DNA of 64,000 bases from Pseudomonas sp. LFM046 (GTDB lineage: Bacteria; Pseudomonadota; Gammaproteobacteria; Pseudomonadales; Pseudomonadaceae): contig NZ_JYKO02000001.1 in assembly GCF_000949385.2 (NCBI RefSeq), forward strand, positions 2,318,620 to 2,382,619, in the 5' to 3' direction. The position numbers were made by a program, and so were the translations under genes. The notes beneath the pieces are model-generated. The model was not told where the DNA came from, made no database searches, and was given only the letters and a program-made list of their open reading frames with translations. Within the stretch, counting starts at the first letter, position 1, and the number at the start of each line of letters is the position of its first letter. Below, piece by piece: positions 35,984 through 46,489 of this stretch.

Positions 35984-37012
35984 ATGACAGGCACGTCCGC
36001 CGAGAAAGGCACCATCTCCGTCCGCCTGGTCCATGAAGCCCTGCTGGAACTGCGCCAGCGGGGCTTCGACGATTCCGGACTTCTGAGCCAGGCCGGCATT
36101 CCCGCCGAACTGTTGGCCAAGCCCTATGGGCGGGTGTCGTCGCACTTGTACGGGCAACTCTGGCTGCTGATCGCGCGAGCCATGGACGACGAGTTCTTCG
36201 GCATGAATCCGCGACGGATGAAGTCCGGCAGCTTCGCCTACCTGACCCGCGCGGCGGTCAAGGAACCGACGGTGGAGGCGGCCCTGGCGCTGTCGCTGCA
36301 ATGGCTCGACCTCATCTTCGACGGCCTCTCGCCGCGTCTTGAGCGGCACAGCGGCCTGGCGGAAATCATTCTGGACGAGCCTGCGGGCCAGCAGTGCCGC
36401 GCCTTCAGTTACTTCACCCTGTGGCTGATGATCCACGGCCTGCTGTGTTGGCTGGCGGGGCGGCGCATCCCCATCCTCGGCGTCGACCTGCGCTGCCCGG
36501 CACCGGACTACGTCGAGGACTACCGGGTGATGTTCAGCACCAACCTGCGCTTCTCCCGGCCCCAGACCCGCCTGCTGTTCAACGCCGACTGCCTGGAGCT
36601 GCCCGTGCGCCGCAGCCAGCGTGACCTGAAGCGCTTCCTCGCCGGTCTGCCGGCGAACATCCTGGTGCGCTACCGCGACCCGCAGAGCCTGGCCGCTCGC
36701 ATCAAGGCGTACCTGCGCAGCCTGAAACCGGAGCGCTGGCCCGATGTGGAGGGGCTGTCCAGCCACTTCTACATGGCGCCCTCCACCCTGCGCCGCAAGC
36801 TGTCCCTGGAAGGCCAGTCCTACCAGGGGCTGAAAGACCAGGTGCGGCGCGACCTGGCCATCGCCCGGCTGGACAGCGGCGAGGGCAATTTCAGCGAACT
36901 GGCCTTCGAACTGGGCTTCGCCGACACCAGCGCCTTCTACAAGGCCTTCAAGAAATGGACCGGCTCGACGCCGGGGCAATACCGCGCGCTGATCCATCCC
37001 GATTCAAGTTGA
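35984..37012 (+). CDS. AraC-family regulator (OruR/ArgR-like large N-domain type)
   Basis: 342 residues. An N-terminal ligand domain (about 1-230) is followed by an AraC double helix-turn-helix: [35 protein letters not shown] and [32 protein letters not shown]. The N-domain type (LLSQAGIP... [18 protein letters not shown]) is shared by Pseudomonas regulators of amino-acid, amine and acyl-CoA catabolism. Starting about 160 bases after the acyl-CoA ligase, and upstream of a chemoreceptor on the same strand, it is likely to control the ligase or the beta-oxidation genes; control of the amine genes is also possible. Confidence 0.88.
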   Translation: MTGTSAEKGTISVRLVHEALLELRQRGFDDSGLLSQAGIPAELLAKPYGRVSSHLYGQLWLLIARAMDDEFFGMNPRRMKSGSFAYLTRAAVKEPTVEAALALSLQWLDLIFDGLSPRLERHSGLAEIILDEPAGQQCRAFSYFTLWLMIHGLLCWLAGRRIPILGVDLRCPAPDYVEDYRVMFSTNLRFSRPQTRLLFNADCLELPVRRSQRDLKRFLAGLPANILVRYRDPQSLAARIKAYLRSLKPERWPDVEGLSSHFYMAPSTLRRKLSLEGQSYQGLKDQVRRDLAIARLDSGEGNFSELAFELGFADTSAFYKAFKKWTGSTPGQYRALIHPDSS

Positions 37013-37092
37013 GGCGAATTTCCGCCGCTATAGAGAAGGGCGTGCGTTTGCCAAGCCCGCCAGCCGAATCGAAGTACACAGGACCCATGCCC

Positions 37093-39234
37093 ATGTCCCT
37101 CAATCGCCTTTCCATCCAGTGGAAGATCACCCTGCTGGCCGGCCTCTGCCTGCTGGCCATCGTTGCCGTGCTGATTGGCATCTCGCTCTACCGAATGGGG
37201 GCCGGCACCGAGCTGGTCAAGGCCAACAGCGCGCAGATGCTGGAAGCCTCCGCCCGTGAGCGCATGCAGGGGGAGGGCAAGGTGCAGGCGCTGACCATCC
37301 AGCGCTACTTCATGGCGGCCTACCAGGACGGCCTCAACTTCTCCCGTCAGGTGCTGTTGCAGCGGCGCCAGGCCCAACAGCTTCAGGTGGACAGCCAGAC
37401 CCTGCGCGGGGCGCTGCACCAGCAGGTGAAGGAGGCGCTCCAGGCGAACCCGCAGTTGCTCAGCCTCTACGTGGTGTTCGAGCCGAACGCCCTGGACAAT
37501 AGCGATGCCCTCTATGCCAATCGCGCCGAACTCGGCAGCAACGAAACCGGGCGCTTCTCCACTTACTGGGCCCAGCGTGGCGGCAACCTGAGTACCCTCG
37601 CGCCGACCGAGCAGATGATCATCGACGCGACCCCGATGCTCGATGGCAGCCCCTTCAATACCTGGTTCAATTGCCCGAAGAAGACCCTCAAGCCCTGCCT
37701 GCTGGACCCGTATTTCGATGATGCCTCGGGCCAGAAAACCCTGATCACCACCCTGACGTTCCCGGTGATCGAAGATGGCCGCATGCTCGGCGTGGTGGGC
37801 ATGGACATCAGCCTCAGCAACCTCCAGCAACTGGCCGCCAGCGGTAGCCAGGGCCTCTACCAGGGCGAGGGCGCCATCAGCATCCTCAGCCCCGCCGGCC
37901 TGCTCGCCGGTTACAGCAAGGACGCCGGCCTGCTCGGCCAGGGCCTCGCCAAGGCCTACCCGACCGAAGCCACCCAGTTGCTGAGCCTGCAGCGCCAGGG
38001 CCAGCCCTACGAGCAGCAGTCCCGCGACCACTTGCAGGTGCTTGCACCGTTGCAGCCCATCCCGGATTCCAAGCCTTGGGCGGTGTTGCTGGACGTGCCG
38101 ATGCAGACCCTGCTGGCACCGGCCCTGGAACTGCAGAAGGACCTGGACAGCCGCAATGCCCAGGGCACCTGGCTGGAGCTGCTGTTCGGCCTTGCCGCCG
38201 CCATCGCCGGCCTGCTGCTGGTGTGGCTTACCGCCCGCGGCGTGACCCGGCCGATCCTGGGCGTCGCCGCCATGCTCCGCGACATCGCCAGCGGCGAGGG
38301 CGACCTCACCCGCCGCCTCGACTACGCCCGTCAGGACGAACTGGGCGAGCTGGCCGGCTGGTTCAACCGCTTCCTCGACAAGCTCCAGCCGATCATCGCC
38401 GACGTCAAACGTTCGGTGCAGGACGCCCGCAGCACCGCCGACCAGTCCGCCGCCATCGCCAGCCAGACCAGCGCCGGCATGCAGCAGCAGTACCGCGAAG
38501 TCGACCAGGTGGCCACCGCCTCCCACGAGATGAGCGCCACCGCCCAGGACGTCGCGCGCAGCGCCGCGCAGGCCGCCGACGCCGCCCGGGGCGCCGACCA
38601 GGCCACCCGCGAGGGCCTCGGCGTGATCGGCCGCACCACCAGCGCCATCGAGCAACTGGCCAGCGAGATGAACGTCGCCATGGAGGAGGTGCAGGCCCTG
38701 GCCAGCAGCAGCGAGCAGATCGGCTCGGTGCTCGAGGTGATCCGCGCCATCGCCGAGCAGACCAACCTGCTGGCGCTCAACGCCGCCATCGAGGCGGCCC
38801 GCGCCGGCGAGGCCGGGCGCGGTTTCGCCGTGGTCGCCGACGAGGTGCGCAACCTGGCCAAGCGCACCCAGGACTCGGTGGAGGAGATCCGCCAGGTGAT
38901 CGAGGGCCTGCAGCACGGCACCCGCGAGGTGGTCGGCTCGATGCACAGCAGCCACCGCCAGGCCCAGGGCAGCGTCGCGCAGGTCGAGCAGGCGGTGGCG
39001 GCCTTGCAGCGCATCGGCGACGCGGTGACCGTGATCACCGACATGAACCTGCAGATCGCCAGCGCCGCCGAGGAGCAGAGCGCGGTGGCCGAGGAGATCA
39101 ACCGCAACGTCGCGGCGATCCGCGACGTCACCGAATCCCTCTCCGGCCAGGCCGAGGAATCGGCGCAGGTCAGCCAGGCGCTGAACCGCCTGGCCAACCA
39201 CCAGCAGGGGCTGATGCAGCAGTTCCGCGCCTGA
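37093..39234 (+). CDS. methyl-accepting chemotaxis protein with dCache sensor
   Basis: 713 residues. TM1 (about 11-33) and TM2 (about 371-395) flank a 335-residue periplasmic double-Cache domain, followed by a HAMP domain and a long signalling domain with the hairpin [46 protein letters not shown]. The amino-acid-binding motif of the PctA type (Tyr/Arg/Trp-Tyr) is not seen; the segment is [23 protein letters not shown]. So the ligand is not an ordinary alpha-amino acid by that rule. It may sense an amine or an organic acid related to the flanking catabolic genes, but this is inference. The second ATG (37093) fits the AGGA spacing better than 37087. Confidence 0.9.
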   Translation: MSLNRLSIQWKITLLAGLCLLAIVAVLIGISLYRMGAGTELVKANSAQMLEASARERMQGEGKVQALTIQRYFMAAYQDGLNFSRQVLLQRRQAQQLQVDSQTLRGALHQQVKEALQANPQLLSLYVVFEPNALDNSDALYANRAELGSNETGRFSTYWAQRGGNLSTLAPTEQMIIDATPMLDGSPFNTWFNCPKKTLKPCLLDPYFDDASGQKTLITTLTFPVIEDGRMLGVVGMDISLSNLQQLAASGSQGLYQGEGAISILSPAGLLAGYSKDAGLLGQGLAKAYPTEATQLLSLQRQGQPYEQQSRDHLQVLAPLQPIPDSKPWAVLLDVPMQTLLAPALELQKDLDSRNAQGTWLELLFGLAAAIAGLLLVWLTARGVTRPILGVAAMLRDIASGEGDLTRRLDYARQDELGELAGWFNRFLDKLQPIIADVKRSVQDARSTADQSAAIASQTSAGMQQQYREVDQVATASHEMSATAQDVARSAAQAADAARGADQATREGLGVIGRTTSAIEQLASEMNVAMEEVQALASSSEQIGSVLEVIRAIAEQTNLLALNAAIEAARAGEAGRGFAVVADEVRNLAKRTQDSVEEIRQVIEGLQHGTREVVGSMHSSHRQAQGSVAQVEQAVAALQRIGDAVTVITDMNLQIASAAEEQSAVAEEINRNVAAIRDVTESLSGQAEESAQVSQALNRLANHQQGLMQQFRA

Positions 39235-39626
39235 GCCGCGGAACGGCAGGGGAATCGCCTGGCTCCTCGCCCAGACGTAGGGTGGATGTCGCTTTTTACA
39301 TCCACCTTCGTCGCCCGGCCCAGCGCCGATGGTGGGTCGGTGAAGCGTGACCCACCCTACGCCTGTAGGGACCTCCGACTGCCCTCTCCCCCAACCCCTC
39401 TCCCGCACGCGGGCGAGGGGTGACTCGCGCCGGCGCCTCCGTGCCCACCGGCTGACCCGTTTCCCCTGTGGGAGCGAATTCATTCGCGAAAGCAGGACGC
39501 AGTCCTGCCCTCCCAGCTTCCCTGTCAAATCCGCTCACCCAGGTTGATGCCTTTCGACATTGCCGCCATGCCGCCCCGGCGCGACCATCCCGGTCATCAA
39601 ACAAAAACAAACCGGGAGGCCACCCG
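39235..39626. other. gene-free 392-base gap filled with dispersed repeats
   Basis: Contains a GTAGGGTGGAT palindrome (39276-39362), a C/T-rich hairpin CCCCTC...GAGGGG at about 39394-39421, and a GTGGGAGCGAATTCATTCGCG half-element (39468-39515). The remaining 110 bases before the next ATG show no strong promoter or operator. Confidence 0.7.
39276..39362. repeat. palindromic repeat, GTAGGGTGGATGTCGCTTTT family
   Basis: gtagggtggatgtcgctttttacatccacc paired with ggtgggtcggtgaagcgtgacccaccctac. A sister copy is at 47769-47853. Confidence 0.75.
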
Positions 39627-41246
39627 ATGCGCGATTACTTCACCGTTGCCCGCGAGTTCGATTACGCCAACGCCGCTTCCGCCACCCTGGCCGGCGAGCT
39701 CGATGCCCTCAACGCCTGCGTCGAATGCTGCGACCGCCATACCGGGGCAGGGCGCGTTGCCCTGGTCTGGGAGGGGCGTAACGGTGAGCGCGCCACCTGG
39801 ACGTTCGATCAGCTCCAGGAAGCCTCCGCCCGTTTCGCCAACTACCTCGCCAGCCGTGGCGTGGGCGCCGGGGATTGCGTTTCGGGCCTGTTGCCGCGCA
39901 CGCCGGAACTGCTGATCACCATCCTCGGCACCTGGCGTGCCGGCGCTGTCTACCAGCCGCTGTTCACCGCCTTCGGCCCCAAGGCCATCGAACACCGGGT
40001 GCAGGGCGCGGGTTCGAAGCTGGTGGTCACCGATCTCGCCAACCGCCCCAAGCTGGATGACGTGCAAGGCGTGCCGCCGGTGCTGACCGTGGGCAACGAT
40101 TTCTGGAGCGAACTGGAAGGCCAGCCGGCCAGCTTCGAGCCGGTGCTGCGCAAGGCTTCCGATCCCTTCCTGCTGATGTTCACGTCCGGCACCACCGGCC
40201 TGGCCAAGCCGCTGACCGTGCCGCTCAAGGCGATCGTCGCCTTCGTCAGCTACATGCGCGATGCGGTGGACCTGCGCCCGCAAGACAATTTCTGGAACCT
40301 CGCCGATCCGGGCTGGGCCTACGGTCTTTACTACGCCGTGACCGGCCCGCTGGCGATGGGGCATGCCACCACCTTCTACGAGGGCGGCTTCACGGTAGAA
40401 AGCACCTGCCGGATCATCCGCGAATACGGCATCACCAACCTGGCCGGTTCGCCAACGGCCTACCGCCTGCTGCTGGCCGCTCGCGACGAGGTAGAAGCGG
40501 CCATCAAGGGCAACCTGCGTACCGTCAGCAGTGCCGGTGAACCCCTTACCCCGGAGGTGATCCGCTGGTTCGCCGAGGGCCTGGGCTGCACCATCCACGA
40601 CCACTACGGCCAGACCGAACTGGGCATGGTGCTGTGCAACCATCACGCCCTGGAGCATCCGGTGCGCCTGGGCGCAGCCGGTTTCGCCATGCCCGGCCAC
40701 CGCGTCGTGGTGCTGGACGACCAGCATCGCGAACTGCCCGCCGGCCAGCCCGGCATCCTGGCCCTGGACATGCCGCGCTCGCCGCTGTTCTGGTTCCCCG
40801 GTTATCAGGGCATGGCCACCAAGGCATTCGTCGGTGACTACTATCTGAGTGGTGACACCGTGGAGCTGAACGACGACGGCAGCATCAGCTTCGTCGGCCG
40901 TGCCGATGATGTGATCACCACGTCCGGCTACCGGGTCGGCCCGTTTGATGTGGAAAGCGCGTTGATCGAGCATCCGGCCGTGATCGAGGCCGCGGTGATC
41001 GGCAAGCCTGACCCGGAACGCACCGAACTGGTGAAGGCCTTCGTCGTGTTGCATGCCGGCTTTGATGCCAATGCCGAGTTGGCCGAAGCGCTGCAGCAAT
41101 ACGTGCGCAAGCGCCTGTCCGCCCATTCCTATCCGCGCGAAATCGAGTTCGTCGCGGAATTGCCCAAGACCCCGAGCGGCAAGATCCAGCGCTTCCTCCT
41201 GCGCAACCAGGAGATCGCCAAGGCCCAGGCGGCCGCCGCTCATTGA
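39627..41246 (+). CDS. AMP-binding acyl-CoA synthetase (medium/short-chain type)
   Basis: 539 residues, start ATG after GGGAGG. ANL features: the P-loop [17 protein letters not shown] (note that the usual Lys-Gly pair is Lys-Pro), [51 protein letters not shown] and the catalytic Lys in [14 protein letters not shown]. The family (acetyl-CoA synthetase-like, medium-chain) makes acyl-CoA from a free acid and ATP. It heads an operon with SDR, thiolase and acyl-CoA dehydrogenase separated by gaps of 10-17 bases, so it likely feeds them. Confidence 0.88.
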   Translation: MRDYFTVAREFDYANAASATLAGELDALNACVECCDRHTGAGRVALVWEGRNGERATWTFDQLQEASARFANYLASRGVGAGDCVSGLLPRTPELLITILGTWRAGAVYQPLFTAFGPKAIEHRVQGAGSKLVVTDLANRPKLDDVQGVPPVLTVGNDFWSELEGQPASFEPVLRKASDPFLLMFTSGTTGLAKPLTVPLKAIVAFVSYMRDAVDLRPQDNFWNLADPGWAYGLYYAVTGPLAMGHATTFYEGGFTVESTCRIIREYGITNLAGSPTAYRLLLAARDEVEAAIKGNLRTVSSAGEPLTPEVIRWFAEGLGCTIHDHYGQTELGMVLCNHHALEHPVRLGAAGFAMPGHRVVVLDDQHRELPAGQPGILALDMPRSPLFWFPGYQGMATKAFVGDYYLSGDTVELNDDGSISFVGRADDVITTSGYRVGPFDVESALIEHPAVIEAAVIGKPDPERTELVKAFVVLHAGFDANAELAEALQQYVRKRLSAHSYPREIEFVAELPKTPSGKIQRFLLRNQEIAKAQAAAAH

Positions 41247-41263
41247 TCCGAGGAGTAGAGAAC

Positions 41264-42031
41264 GTGCGTATCGAGAATTCCGTTTTCCTGGTGACCGGCG
41301 GCAGCTCCGGCCTGGGCCTGGCCACCGCCCGCGAACTGGTGGGGCAGGGTGGCAAGGTGGTGCTGGTGGACATCAATGCCGAAGCCGGCGCCGCCCGTGC
41401 CGAGGAGCTGGGCGCCAACGCTCGCTTCGTCAAGGCTGACATCACCCGTGAAGAGGACGCCTGCGCCGCCGTGGCCGCCGCTGTCGACGCCTTTGGTGGC
41501 CTGCACGGGCTGGTCAACTGCGCCGGAGTTGCACCGGCCGAAAAGGTGGTGGGCCGCAATGGGGCCCACGGCCTGGACAGCTTCCGCCGGGTGATCGAAG
41601 TGAACCTGATCGGCAGCTTCAACATGCTGCGCCTGGCCGCCGAGAAGATGGCCGGTGGCGAGCCCAACGCCGAGGGCGAGCGCGGCGTGATCATCAATAC
41701 CGCCTCGGTAGCCGCCTTCGACGGGCAGATGGGGCAGGCCGCCTATTCGGCCTCCAAGGGCGGTGTGGCCGCCATGACCCTGCCGGTGGCCCGCGACTTG
41801 GCGCGCTCCGGTATCCGCGTGATGTGCATCGCCCCCGGCATTTTCGAGACGCCGATGATGGCTGGCATGCCCCAGGACGTGCAGGACTCCCTGGCCGCCA
41901 ACGTGCCGTTCCCGCCGCGCCTCGGCCGTCCGGCGGAATACGCCGCGCTGGCCCGCCACATCATCGAGAACAGCATGCTCAACGGCGAGACCATCCGCCT
42001 GGATGGCGCGCTGCGCATGGCCGCCAAGTAA
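41264..42031 (+). CDS. short-chain 3-hydroxyacyl-CoA dehydrogenase (HSD10 type)
   Basis: 255 residues from a GTG at 41264 with GAGGAG upstream. NAD-binding [16 protein letters not shown], the [16 protein letters not shown] loop, Ser in [11 protein letters not shown] and catalytic YSASKGGV are visible. This subtype is the bacterial HSD10/2-methyl-3-hydroxybutyryl-CoA dehydrogenase (as IvdG), which oxidises 3-hydroxyacyl-CoA to 3-ketoacyl-CoA. It follows the ligase by 17 bases and precedes the thiolase by 10. This strengthens a short or branched-chain beta-oxidation role. Confidence 0.88.
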   Translation: MRIENSVFLVTGGSSGLGLATARELVGQGGKVVLVDINAEAGAARAEELGANARFVKADITREEDACAAVAAAVDAFGGLHGLVNCAGVAPAEKVVGRNGAHGLDSFRRVIEVNLIGSFNMLRLAAEKMAGGEPNAEGERGVIINTASVAAFDGQMGQAAYSASKGGVAAMTLPVARDLARSGIRVMCIAPGIFETPMMAGMPQDVQDSLAANVPFPPRLGRPAEYAALARHIIENSMLNGETIRLDGALRMAAK

Positions 42032-42041
42032 GGAGGACGCC

Positions 42042-43229
42042 ATGAACAAAGATCCCATCGTTATCGTCAGCGCTGCCCGTACCCCCATGGGCGGCTTCCT
42101 TGGCGACTTCAAGGACATGACCGCCGCCCAGCTCGGCGCCGCCGCCAACCGTGCCGTGCTGGAGCGCGCCGGCCTGCCGGGTGACGCCGTGGACGAAGTC
42201 ATCATGGGCTGCGTGCTGCAGGCCGGTCAGGGCCAGGCGCCGGCTCGCCAGTCCGCCCTCGGCGCGGGCCTGCCCCAGGGCGTGGTCTGCTCCACGGTGA
42301 ACAAGATGTGCGGTTCCGGCATGAAAACCGTGATGCTGGCCCACGACCTGCTGGTCGCCGGCAGTGCCGATGTGGTGCTGGCCGGGGGCATGGAGAGCAT
42401 GTCCAACGCGCCGTACCTGCTGGAGCGGGCTCGCTCCGGTTACCGCATGGGCCACGGCAAGGTCCTCGACCACATGTTCCTCGACGGCCTGGAGGACGCC
42501 TACGACAAGGGCCGCCTGATGGGCACCTTCGCCGAGGATTGCGCCCAGGCTTATGGCTTCACCCGCGAGCAGCAGGACGCCTTCGCCATCGCCTCGCTGA
42601 CCCGCGCCCAGAAAGCCATGGCCGACGGCCGCTTCACCGCCGAGATCGCAGCGGTGGAAGCCAAGTCCGGCCGTGACGTGGTGACCGTCTCCCAGGATGA
42701 GCAGCCGCCCAAGGCCCGCCTGGAGAAAATCCCGACCCTGAAACCGGCGTTCCGCGAAGGCGGCACCGTCACCGCGGCCAACTCCAGCTCCATTTCCGAC
42801 GGCGCCGCGTCGCTGCTGCTGATGCGCCTGTCCGAGGCGGAAAAGCGCGGCCTGACCCCGCTGGCGCGCGTTGCCGGTCATGCCTCCTTCGCCCAGGCGC
42901 CGAACCTCTTCACCACTGCGCCGGTGGGGTCCATCCAGCGTCTGCTGGCACGTACCGGCTGGACCCTGAGCGATGTGGAGCTCTTCGAAATCAACGAGGC
43001 CTTCGCCGTGGTGCCCATGGTGGCCATGCGTGACCTGGACATCTCCCACGACAAGCTGAACGTGCACGGCGGTGCCTGCGCCCTGGGCCACCCGATTGGG
43101 GCATCTGGTGCCCGCGTGCTGGTGACCCTGCTCAGTGCGCTCCAGCAGTACGGCCTCAAACGCGGCGTGGCGTCGGTGTGCATCGGTGGCGGTGAAGCGA
43201 CTGCCGTGGCCATCGAGCGCATGAGCTGA
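42042..43229 (+). CDS. acetyl-CoA C-acyltransferase (thiolase)
   Basis: 395 residues. The nucleophile Cys90 is in NKMCGSGMK; the second active-site motif NEAFAVVPM and the C-terminal Cys/Gly box [14 protein letters not shown] with [16 protein letters not shown] are intact. It cleaves 3-ketoacyl-CoA to acetyl-CoA and a shorter acyl-CoA, or runs in reverse. AAGGAGG lies before the ATG. In the ivd/ile type of cluster the equivalent cleaves 2-methylacetoacetyl-CoA to propionyl-CoA and acetyl-CoA. Confidence 0.93.
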   Translation: MNKDPIVIVSAARTPMGGFLGDFKDMTAAQLGAAANRAVLERAGLPGDAVDEVIMGCVLQAGQGQAPARQSALGAGLPQGVVCSTVNKMCGSGMKTVMLAHDLLVAGSADVVLAGGMESMSNAPYLLERARSGYRMGHGKVLDHMFLDGLEDAYDKGRLMGTFAEDCAQAYGFTREQQDAFAIASLTRAQKAMADGRFTAEIAAVEAKSGRDVVTVSQDEQPPKARLEKIPTLKPAFREGGTVTAANSSSISDGAASLLLMRLSEAEKRGLTPLARVAGHASFAQAPNLFTTAPVGSIQRLLARTGWTLSDVELFEINEAFAVVPMVAMRDLDISHDKLNVHGGACALGHPIGASGARVLVTLLSALQQYGLKRGVASVCIGGGEATAVAIERMS

Positions 43230-43239
43230 GGAAACTGCG

Positions 43240-44367
43240 ATGATCCCGAACGAAGACGAAATCCAGATCCGCGACATGGCCCGGCAGTTCGCCCAGGAGC
43301 GGCTGAAGCCCTTCGCGGCCGACTGGGACCGCGAGCACCGCTTTCCCGCCGAGGCGATCCGCGAGATGGCCCAGCTGGGCTTCCTCGGCATGCTGGTGCC
43401 GGAAGAGTGGGGTGGTGCAGCTACCGGCCATCTGGCCTACGCCATGGCCCTGGAGGAGATCGCCGCCGGCGATGGCGCCTGTTCCACCATCATGAGCGTG
43501 CACAACTCGGTGGGCTGCATGCCCATCCTCAAATACGGCAGTGAGGAGCAGAAGCGGCGCTTCCTGGTTCCGCTGGCCACGGGTGAGATGATCGGTGCCT
43601 TTGCCCTCACCGAACCCCAGGCCGGCTCCGACGCCAGCGACCTACGCACCCGCGCCCGCCGCGACGGCGATCATTACGTGCTGAACGGCGCCAAGCAGTT
43701 CATCACCTCTGGCAGCCATTCGGGAATGGTGATCGTCTTCGCGGTGACCGATCCACAGGCGGGCAAGAAGGGCATCAGCGCCTTCATCGTTCCCACCGAC
43801 ACCCCCGGTTATCAGGTGGTGCGGGTGGAGGACAAACTCGGCCAGCACGCCTCGGATACCTGCCAGATCCAGTTGGACGAGGTGCGCATCCCGGCGTCCC
43901 TGCGCCTGGGCGAGGAGGGCGAGGGCTACCGCATCGCCCTGTCCAACCTGGAAGGCGGGCGGATCGGCATTGCCGCCCAGTCGGTGGGCATGGCGCGGGC
44001 GGCCTTCGAAGCGGCGCGCGACTACGCCCACGAACGCAAGACCTTCGGCAAGGCCATCATCGAGCATCAGGCCGTGGCCTTCCGTCTTGCGGACATGGCC
44101 ACCCAGATCGCCGTGGCGCGGCAGATGGTCCATCACGCTGCCAGCCTGCGCGAGGCCGGGATGCCCTGCCTGACCGAGGCGTCCATGGCCAAGCTGTTCG
44201 CCTCGGAGATGGCGGAGAAGGTGTGCTCAGCGGCCATCCAGACCCTCGGCGGCTACGGCTACCTGAAGGACTTCCCGGTGGAGCGCATCTACCGCGATGT
44301 GCGCGTGTGCCAGATCTATGAAGGCACCAGCGACGTGCAGCGGATGGTCATCGCCCGCAATCTCTGA
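43240..44367 (+). CDS. acyl-CoA dehydrogenase (short/branched-chain type)
   Basis: 375 residues with the normal ACAD order: N-terminal helical domain, [17 protein letters not shown] (flavin loop), [10 protein letters not shown], and the C-terminal catalytic Glu in [21 protein letters not shown]-dependent, it makes the 2,3-enoyl-CoA and passes electrons to ETF. GAGGAAACTGCG precedes the ATG; it follows the thiolase by 10 bases. This form fits short or branched-chain acyl-CoAs. Confidence 0.93.
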   Translation: MIPNEDEIQIRDMARQFAQERLKPFAADWDREHRFPAEAIREMAQLGFLGMLVPEEWGGAATGHLAYAMALEEIAAGDGACSTIMSVHNSVGCMPILKYGSEEQKRRFLVPLATGEMIGAFALTEPQAGSDASDLRTRARRDGDHYVLNGAKQFITSGSHSGMVIVFAVTDPQAGKKGISAFIVPTDTPGYQVVRVEDKLGQHASDTCQIQLDEVRIPASLRLGEEGEGYRIALSNLEGGRIGIAAQSVGMARAAFEAARDYAHERKTFGKAIIEHQAVAFRLADMATQIAVARQMVHHAASLREAGMPCLTEASMAKLFASEMAEKVCSAAIQTLGGYGYLKDFPVERIYRDVRVCQIYEGTSDVQRMVIARNL

Positions 44368-44371
44368 CCTG

Positions 44372-44475
44372 TTGGGGCTGCTGCGCAGCCCTTGGCGAAT
44401 GAAATTGCCCCTACAACGGGCTGCTTTCCCTGTAGGGGCGAATTCATTCGCCAACCGGGCCGCAGGCCCGGCCTT
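44372..44475. repeat. REP-like palindromic half-elements
   Basis: cttggcgaatgaaattgcccctacaa and tgtaggggcgaattcattcgcc in the 131-base gap between the acyl-CoA dehydrogenase and enoyl-CoA hydratase genes; interrupts the operon but leaves the strand order. Confidence 0.75.
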
Positions 44476-44498
44476 CTCCCTCATTCAGGAACCCTCCC

Positions 44499-45269
44499 AT
44501 GACCCACCAAACCCTGCTGGTGGAGCAGGCTGGCGCTGTCGGCCTGGTCACCCTCAATCGCCCCGAAGCGCTGAACGCCATCAACACCCAGCTCATCGAC
44601 GAGCTGAACCAGGTGCTCGACGGATTCGAACGTGACCCCGCCATCGGCTGCGTGCTGATTACCGGCTCCGCCAAAGCCTTCGCCGCCGGCGCCGATGTCA
44701 AGGAAATGGCCCAGTTGTGTTTCCCCGGCACTTACCTCGACGACTTCCTCGGCCGCTGGGACCGGGTGGCGCAACGGCGCAAGCCGATCATTGCCGCCGT
44801 GGCCGGTCACGCCCTGGGTGGTGGCTTCGAGCTGGCGCTGATGTGCGACTTCATCATCGCCGCCGACAGCGCCCGCTTCGGCCTACCGGAGGTGAAGCTG
44901 GGGGTGATCCCCGGTGCCGGCGGTGTCCAGCGCCTGACGCGCCTGGTGGGCCGTGCCAAGGCCATGGAAATGCTCCTGACCGGCCGCACCATGGACGCCG
45001 CCGAAGCCGATCGCTGCGGCGTGGTGGCGCGGGTGGTGCCGGCGGCGGAGCTGCTGGACGAGGCCATGGACACCGCGACGCGCATTGCCGGGCAATCGCG
45101 CACGGCGGTGATGATGCTCAAGGAGTGCGTCAACCGGGTGGATGAGGGATCACTGGGAGAGGGGCTGCGCTTCGAGCGGCGGATGTTCCAGGCCGTCTTC
45201 GCCACGCCGGATCAGAAGGAAGGCATGGGCGCCTTCATCGAGAAGCGCAAGCCGAATTTCGGGCGGTAA
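44499..45269 (+). CDS. enoyl-CoA hydratase
   Basis: 256 residues of the crotonase family. The oxyanion-hole segments are [11 protein letters not shown] and [23 protein letters not shown], and catalytic Glu positions fall in [17 protein letters not shown]-terminal [24 protein letters not shown] is normal. It hydrates 2-enoyl-CoA to 3-hydroxyacyl-CoA, completing the ligase, dehydrogenase, hydratase, SDR, thiolase chain. AGGAACC lies before the ATG. Confidence 0.93.
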   Translation: MTHQTLLVEQAGAVGLVTLNRPEALNAINTQLIDELNQVLDGFERDPAIGCVLITGSAKAFAAGADVKEMAQLCFPGTYLDDFLGRWDRVAQRRKPIIAAVAGHALGGGFELALMCDFIIAADSARFGLPEVKLGVIPGAGGVQRLTRLVGRAKAMEMLLTGRTMDAAEADRCGVVARVVPAAELLDEAMDTATRIAGQSRTAVMMLKECVNRVDEGSLGEGLRFERRMFQAVFATPDQKEGMGAFIEKRKPNFGR

Positions 45270-45290
45270 TTCAGGGCGGAATGTTGTTCT

Positions 45291-45390
45291 TGTAGGGGCG
45301 AATTCATTCGCCAAGGGCAGCGAAGCTGCCCCCCTTTTTAGGTCGATGGGCAGACCTTCGGCCTGCTTGGCGAATGAATTCGCCCCTACA
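45291..45390. repeat. REP-like palindromic pair
   Basis: tgtaggggcgaattcattcgccaag and cttggcgaatgaattcgcccctaca; full-length copy in the convergent gap with the LysR gene. Its core (ggcagcgaagctgcc) equals that of the 35846-35945 copy, so the two are recent duplicates or gene-converted. Confidence 0.8.
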
Positions 45391-45412
45391 GGGTGTTCAG
45401 CCCCGCAAAGGG

Positions 45413-46336
45413 TCAAGCCCTTTCCTTCAGCTCCTGCGCCGTCACCTGCTGGCAGATCTCGATGATCTGTTCGCGCATCCAGCGGTTGGCCGGGTCCTGG
45501 TCGGTGCTTTCGTGCCAGTAGAGGTGGGTTTCCAGGGCGGGCACGTCGTGCACCGGGAGGTCCACGAAGTGCAGGTCATGGCGACGGGCGAAGCGCTCGG
45601 GGACGGTGATGGCCATGTCGGTGCTGTGCAGCACGGTGGACGCCATCAGATAGTGCTGCGAGCGCAGGGTCACCTTGCGCTGGAAGCCCATCTTGCCCAG
45701 TGACAGGTCCACATAGCCCAGGCCACTGCGGCGGCTGGAGATCTGGATGTGGGACAGCGACAGGTATTCGTCCAGGGTGATCTTGCCCTTGGCCAGCGGG
45801 TGGCCGCGGCGCATGGCGCACACGTAGCGGTCTTCCATCAGCTTGACGTGGCGCACCTGGGGGTCGGTGTTCAGCGGAGCGTCCACGGCGAAGTCCAGAC
45901 GGCCGGCGGCCAGTTCCTTGGTGGTTTCCCGGCGCTTTGCCAGGAAGCTCTCGATCTGCACCGTTGGCGCCAGGCGGCGCAGACGCTGGAACAGCAGCGG
46001 CAGGATCACCGTCTCGGTGAGGTCGGTCATGCTGATGCGGTAGGTCTTGTTCGCCTGGGCCGGGTTGAAGGTGCGGCTTTCCTGCACGGACACCCGCAGC
46101 AGCTGCAGAGCGTTGCGCACCGGGCCGATGATGTTCTGCGCCATGGGCGTCGGCACCATGCCCTGGGCGGTACGCACGAACAGCGGATCGTTGAAGGTTT
46201 CCCGCAGGCGGGCGAGGGCGTTGGAAACGGCGGGCTGGGTGATACCGACGATCTGGCCGGCGCGGGTCAGGTTGGCCTCGGTATAGATGGCGTCGAAGAC
46301 GATGAAGAGGTTGAGGTCTACCTTGTTCAGATTCAT
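45413..46336 (-). CDS. LysR-family regulator (NodD/LeuO-like)
   Basis: 307 residues. The DNA-binding end is VDLNLFIVFDAIYTEANLTRAGQIVGITQPAVSNALARLRETF, typical of the NodD/LeuO-like subgroup; the rest is the effector domain. It is divergent from an acyl-CoA dehydrogenase gene (153-base gap) and convergent with the enoyl-CoA hydratase gene. Gene order (ACAD, LysR, ACAD, thiolase, SDR, AMP ligase) matches a cluster I recall from P. aeruginosa. It likely regulates the flanking acyl-CoA genes. Confidence 0.92.
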   Translation of the reverse strand: MNLNKVDLNLFIVFDAIYTEANLTRAGQIVGITQPAVSNALARLRETFNDPLFVRTAQGMVPTPMAQNIIGPVRNALQLLRVSVQESRTFNPAQANKTYRISMTDLTETVILPLLFQRLRRLAPTVQIESFLAKRRETTKELAAGRLDFAVDAPLNTDPQVRHVKLMEDRYVCAMRRGHPLAKGKITLDEYLSLSHIQISSRRSGLGYVDLSLGKMGFQRKVTLRSQHYLMASTVLHSTDMAITVPERFARRHDLHFVDLPVHDVPALETHLYWHESTDQDPANRWMREQIIEICQQVTAQELKERA

Positions 46337-46489
46337 GCCGGACGTGCTCCTGAAAATTGTTCTTATCAGCGGATCATATATCGGTGATGAATGTTCATAG
46401 ATGCCGAAAATAGACTAGGGAAATCTTACGCCCTGTTCTAGCATCCTTACCAGACCTCACCACTAGTCACCGCAAAAAGGTAAGCCCGC

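Noticed and set aside
35984-37012. Assignment of the AraC gene as QhpR, the amine dehydrogenase regulator
   Set aside because: It lies beyond the acyl-CoA ligase, and a similar ligase-AraC pair is known beside acyl-CoA genes without amine genes, so I leave the target open.
36937-39528. 863-codon minus-strand frame opposite the chemoreceptor
   Set aside because: A GC-driven mirror of the MCP coding strand, low-complexity (His, Leu, Gly, Gln) and without a ribosome site.
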